Of a stretch of 11,110 nucleotides of DNA, positions 8,806-11,110 are shown in pieces (position 1 is the stretch's first letter; every line of letters begins with the position of its first letter). A program made the translations under genes and the position numbers. This DNA comes from Prevotellaceae bacterium (lineage in GTDB: Bacteria > Bacteroidota > Bacteroidia > Bacteroidales > Bacteroidaceae). The stretch spans positions 1 to 11,110 of the forward strand of contig JAJPYP010000177.1 of the NCBI GenBank assembly GCA_021204885.1, read 5' to 3'. The notes beneath the pieces are model-generated. The model was not told the origin of the DNA and ran no database searches. It saw only the letters and a list, made by a program, of their open reading frames with translations.

Positions 8806-9648
8806 TCACGCTTTCGCTTCGGCTACTTGTATGTCTTGCCTTATATTCCAAGTAATGCAATTCAACGCCCCGCCTTCCTTGACGATTTCCGATGCGTCAA
8901 GTTGAAGCACCTTGCATTCGGAATAGTATTGCTCGATTTGTTCAAGAGCCTGCTTATCTTCTGGAATGCCTAAAGCGGGGAGGATAATGACGTTGCCCAC
9001 ACGCAAGAAATTGATGTACGCCCAACTGTTCTTGTGCTTTTCAGTTACAGTGTAGTGTAGTTTCTCCACACTGAAATACCGGCTTAGTATCTGCTCGAAA
9101 GAGGCTGCCATGTCGGCATCGAAGTCACTGTAATTGGTCATTAATACGGTATCGTCATTCATCGCCTTGACGATGCCGTCTGCATGGCCATACTTCTCCG
9201 TCCTATCCCAAGGCAGCATGATAAGGTCGCAACAGAATAACGCCCTTAGCTTCTCGTCAATCTCCTCTTTAGTGTATTGCTTATTCTCTTTATATACCTT
9301 CTCCGTCATAATGACGTACTTGCCGGCTTTCACCACGTTGCCCCCGTCAATCACCAAGTCTGTCGTGTGGCACTCTATACCCAGTTCCTTGCAAATAGGT
9401 GTTGTATCTGTTATATATTGCCGGCATTTTTGCAAGTAGTTAGGGTTATAGACATACTGCACGAAGTAGTCCTCATAGATCTGTATGGGCATGTAATCGC
9501 GTGCCCAAATATCATTCGTGCCTTCCAACAGATGGCATGCTATGCCGTTACTCTGTAACAAGCCTGCCAGTTCATTGTAGAAAGCTGGATAATCCGATTT
9601 AAGCCAAGAAGAGAGATAGACTACATTCGTATCGACATCATTTATCAT
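8806..9648 (-). CDS. Agmatine deiminase / peptidylarginine deiminase (PAD_porph) family protein, short form
   Basis: A 280-residue guanidino-group-modifying enzyme of the PAD_porph family, which hydrolyses guanidino carbons (agmatine to N-carbamoylputrescine, or peptidyl-arginine to citrulline) through a Cys thiouronium intermediate. The family blocks are all present: WARDYMP (48-54), DGGN (101-104), GHADG (154-158) with His155, and EGGALNCITW (258-267) with nucleophile Cys264. The sequence starts at NVVYLSSWL, without the longer N-terminal segment of standard agmatine deiminases (usually about 340-370 residues), so the substrate may differ. No signal peptide is seen, so it looks cytosolic. 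The ATG at 9648 is chosen over an in-frame ATG at 9768, because an AAGGAG lies 4 bases upstream and the longer form would overlap the preceding gene. It sits 1 nt after the stop of the unknown-protein gene and is AT-richer (about 40% GC sampled) than the core genes. Confidence 0.88.
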   Translation of the reverse strand: MINDVDTNVVYLSSWLKSDYPAFYNELAGLLQSNGIACHLLEGTNDIWARDYMPIQIYEDYFVQYVYNPNYLQKCRQYITDTTPICKELGIECHTTDLVIDGGNVVKAGKYVIMTEKVYKENKQYTKEEIDEKLRALFCCDLIMLPWDRTEKYGHADGIVKAMNDDTVLMTNYSDFDADMAASFEQILSRYFSVEKLHYTVTEKHKNSWAYINFLRVGNVIILPALGIPEDKQALEQIEQYYSECKVLQLDASEIVKEGGALNCITWNIRQDIQVAEAKA

Positions 9649-9649
9649 T

Positions 9650-10279
9650 TTACTCCTTTCTGAATTGCCATTTACGTGAATCTTTCTCTTTTGTTCTATT
9701 CCCATCTTTATCAAATTGAGCGACATTCTTACGTGCAGAAGATATAACTTTAACTTCTTTCTCACCATCCACCCATTTAACGGATATATCTTGGAATAAG
9801 GATTGTTGGTATAGATGATTGTAAATGTATGTAGAGCGAGTTTCGGGTTTGCCGTTATTTACGGTGAACTCGCGAATGAGCATAGACGCACGGATTAAGG
9901 TTCCCTTTGGACTTTCATGCTCGAACGTAATATCTATGCCAGACTGATGATTATTCAACAAGCCAAAAGGAAACAACGGCACCGGTTCTGGTCTCTTCTT
10001 TTTATCTTTTATCTCAACCTTATCTTTATTACGATGGTAAACAATATAATCCTTAATACCATCCGCTTGCTCTTCATGATAATAGAACTCAATGCATGTG
10101 GGGCTGATTTCTTTAACTACCTCGCCATTGACTTTGACTTCAATATGCCCGGCCAATGCAACCTCGGCAATATCTACAAACTCTTGTGGTGCATCTGCAT
10201 CCCCTTGAAGAATTGCTTTCCGCGAGTCATCACTCAACTTGAACTCATTCAATACTTCTTTCAATTCTAACATAATCAT
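9650..10279 (-). CDS. Uncharacterised 209-residue protein, coupled to the deiminase
   Basis: I do not recognise this gene with confidence. It is a soluble protein without signal peptide or membrane span. Residues 1-45 look helical and acidic. A beta-rich middle includes CIEFYYHEE (62-70), DGIKDYIVYHR (73-83), a lysine-rich stretch at 84-97, PFGLLNNHQSGIDITFE (104-120) and GTLIRASMLIREF (126-138). The C-terminal 30 residues are strongly charged. GIDITFE and LIRA vaguely recall proteins annotated as 3-methyladenine DNA glycosylase-like in Bacteroides, but I would not name it on that. It is the first gene of a two-gene unit, its stop 1 nt from the deiminase ATG. ATGs at 10279 and 10273 are both possible. 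A TATCTTTG box lies about 45 bases upstream. Its AT-rich composition (33-42% GC in sampled lines) matches the deiminase rather than the left-hand core genes. Confidence 0.75.
   Translation of the reverse strand: MIMLELKEVLNEFKLSDDSRKAILQGDADAPQEFVDIAEVALAGHIEVKVNGEVVKEISPTCIEFYYHEEQADGIKDYIVYHRNKDKVEIKDKKKRPEPVPLFPFGLLNNHQSGIDITFEHESPKGTLIRASMLIREFTVNNGKPETRSTYIYNHLYQQSLFQDISVKWVDGEKEVKVISSARKNVAQFDKDGNRTKEKDSRKWQFRKE
9653..9658 (-). promoter_or_regulatory. Shine-Dalgarno AAGGAG of the deiminase gene
   Basis: On the reverse strand AAGGAG is followed by TAAA and the ATG at 9648. The TAA within that spacer is the stop codon of the upstream gene, so ribosomes ending there are placed directly on the next start. 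It is a stronger Shine-Dalgarno than at most genes in this window and it decides the start. Confidence 0.7.
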
Positions 10280-10322
10280 TTTGTTTTAATCGTTTTATTT
10301 ATAGTCACTTATCTCCGACATG

Positions 10323-10330
10323 CAAAGATA
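10323..10330 (-). promoter_or_regulatory. Putative -7 box of the unknown-protein/deiminase operon
   Basis: Reverse-strand TATCTTTG matches TAnnTTTG. It predicts a transcript start near 10316 and a leader of about 37-43 nt, depending on which ATG is used. The -33 side is weak: reverse-strand CTTG at 10349-10352, 18 bases away. Its surroundings are identical over 11 bases to the box at 7581-7588. Confidence 0.5.
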
Positions 10331-10422
10331 CGCATTCCTTTGGAACCGCAAGCGCGTCTTCTGTTAAAGGTAGCGATATAATCCTTTTGAAAAGCATTCT
10401 TAAAGTATTCGTATGGATGTAT

Positions 10423-10462
10423 AAAAAACAATCGAGGCGTTCATTCACATGAACGCCTCGAT
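10423..10462 (-). terminator. Intrinsic (rho-independent) terminator of the right-edge gene
   Basis: A perfect 14-bp stem with arms 10431-10444 and 10449-10462 and loop TCAC is followed, on the reverse strand, by TG and then six T residues (10428-10423). The G/C-rich stem and U tract are a textbook terminator for transcription coming from the gene that ends at 10614. It also insulates the downstream operon, whose own -7 box begins about 90 bases further on. Confidence 0.88.
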
Positions 10463-10568
10463 ACATAATTCTAATACAGATAAACAAAACTTTTATGATG
10501 AAATGAACAAATTCATTCAACTAAAATGGTTCATGCCGTATTCACCAATCCTATCCCCGGCAGGAGCC

Positions 10569-10589
10569 GCTTCCCACTAAAGGGGAAGC
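10569..10589. repeat. Small stem-loop just past the right-edge gene stop
   Basis: GCTTCCC (10569-10575) and GGGAAGC (10583-10589) form a 7-bp stem with a 7-base loop, 25 bases after the reverse-strand stop codon at 10614. No U tract follows; it may shield the 3' end of the message or be chance. Confidence 0.4.
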
Positions 10590-10613
10590 AGCCGCTGCGC
10601 AGGGTGTATAGGT

Positions 10614-11110
10614 TTAGCGCTTCGCTACGGTCATCGGCAGCGTGATAACTACAGGGTGTCCGTAGGAATCAACGCAGTTGATGGTCAACGTCGAAGGAAC
10701 ATCACCCATCGGGTTGGTATCTTCAGACTTCTGGGTGAAGGTAATGTCACCGGTAGAACTGTCAATCGATACATCGAAGTACTCGTCAAGACCGTTCTCA
10801 TTCGTGGTGAGCGTAGCCTGCGGGTGAGCATCATCGTCAAGAGCAATGCTGTTCTCATAAGGACCGGTATAATCACTATCGAGTTCGTAAACCAAACCGA
10901 TGGCATTGTACCTGCTATCCTTCAAGCTTGTACCAAGGATGTACTTGATGTTGAGGTTATCAGAATTATCCTCACCATAAGTCAACGTCGTTGAGTACGG
11001 CAACTCGGTAGCCTTGGAATCGATGGTAGAATCGATTTCTTTCAATTCATCCAAAGTAGCCCAGCTCCAAGTATAAGCGTCTTCGGTGTAGATACTTACG
11101 TAGATGCTCT
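10614..11110 (-). CDS. C-terminal part of a probable secreted or surface beta-domain protein (cut by right edge)
   Basis: The reverse frame is open from the right edge to the TAA at 10614-10616, giving 164 residues; the true start is outside the window. A TTG inside it at 11054 should not be taken as the start, because coding continues upstream (Tyr/Trp-rich SIYVSIYTEDAYTWSWATL precedes it). The protein is rich in Asp, Ser, Thr, Asn and Tyr with alternating hydrophobic residues, the look of extracellular beta-sandwich or cadherin/Ig-like repeats in Bacteroidetes surface proteins. The end reads STLTINCVDSYGHPVVITLP, then MTVAKR, like a final beta-strand pair. No C-terminal sorting domain or membrane anchor is seen, so any lipoprotein or secretion signal must be at the unseen N-terminus. 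Function is unknown. Its message ends at the intrinsic terminator at 10423-10462. Confidence 0.7.
   Translation of the reverse strand, partial: SIYVSIYTEDAYTWSWATLDELKEIDSTIDSKATELPYSTTLTYGEDNSDNLNIKYILGTSLKDSRYNAIGLVYELDSDYTGPYENSIALDDDAHPQATLTTNENGLDEYFDVSIDSSTGDITFTQKSEDTNPMGDVPSTLTINCVDSYGHPVVITLPMTVAKR

Larger units (their letters stand above)
10280..10613. other. 334-base gap holding a promoter and two hairpins, no gene
   Basis: Between the unknown-protein gene and the partial right-edge gene (both minus strand) I see a -7 box at 10323-10330, an intrinsic terminator at 10423-10462, and a weaker stem-loop at 10569-10589. The only open frame of note (reverse, 10305-10520) reads straight through the terminator and has no family features. 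Positions about 10470-10560 show nothing I can support. Confidence 0.6.

Noticed and set aside
8576..8855. Open frames in both directions through the large palindrome, with repeated KPSEGDVS/DTSPSEGF peptides
   Set aside because: The peptide repeat is the direct result of translating both arms of the inverted repeat; no start signal or protein family is visible.
9649..9768. Longer deiminase start giving 320 residues
   Set aside because: It would overlap the preceding gene by over 110 bases and adds a Lys/Leu-rich stretch unlike the family. The ATG at 9648 has an AAGGAG and begins at the conserved region.
10305..10520. Reverse open frame of 71 codons in the gap
   Set aside because: It crosses the perfect intrinsic terminator at 10423-10462 and the -7 box at 10323, and has no recognisable features.

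Overview
The window reads as a chromosomal segment of a gut-type Bacteroidales bacterium (Bacteroides/Phocaeicola/Prevotella group; the genus cannot be fixed from this sequence). The grounds are the protein families present, A-rich leaders with mostly weak Shine-Dalgarno sequences, and repeated -7 boxes of the Bacteroidetes form TAnnTTTG. Most core genes are GC-rich (about 60% in a sampled line), so the AT-rich stretches stand out.

Layout, left to right. Positions 1-413 (-) hold the N-terminal part of the co-chaperone gene grpE, running off the left edge. Divergent from it are a YbiT-type ABC-F ATPase (619-2235) and a GNAT acetyltransferase (2287-2793). At about 2794 the composition drops sharply, and a near-consensus promoter drives two overlapping genes. 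One is a candidate type II restriction endonuclease (2881-3684). The other is an amino-methyltransferase with DPFCGTATTG and TSPPY motifs (3668-4897). This compact restriction-modification (R-M) unit looks like an island dropped between housekeeping genes.

The R-M unit converges on a tight minus-strand operon read from 7525 down to 4935: a nitroreductase, a Rossmann/DUF2520 protein, KDO-8-phosphate phosphatase (kdsC) and a Maf/YhdE-type nucleotide pyrophosphatase. These have ordinary core roles in redox or flavin chemistry, LPS KDO supply and nucleotide-pool sanitation. A FemAB/GNAT-like acyltransferase (7615-8595, +) diverges from the operon, and its putative -7 box lies almost on its start codon.

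Past a perfect 28-bp inverted repeat (8644-8703) is a second, more AT-rich minus-strand pair with its own -7 box. An uncharacterised 209-residue protein (9650-10279) is coupled with a 1-nt gap to a short agmatine/peptidylarginine-deiminase-fold enzyme (8806-9648). The last stretch carries a clear intrinsic terminator (10423-10462) behind the C-terminal part of a probable secreted or surface protein that is open at the right edge.

The best candidates for something new are the R-M pair with an endonuclease I cannot place in a named family, the coupled unknown-protein/deiminase pair, and the perfect palindrome. The ABC-F protein has all its ATP-site lesions in one of its two composite sites. I saw no tRNA, rRNA, CRISPR array, transposase or integrase.
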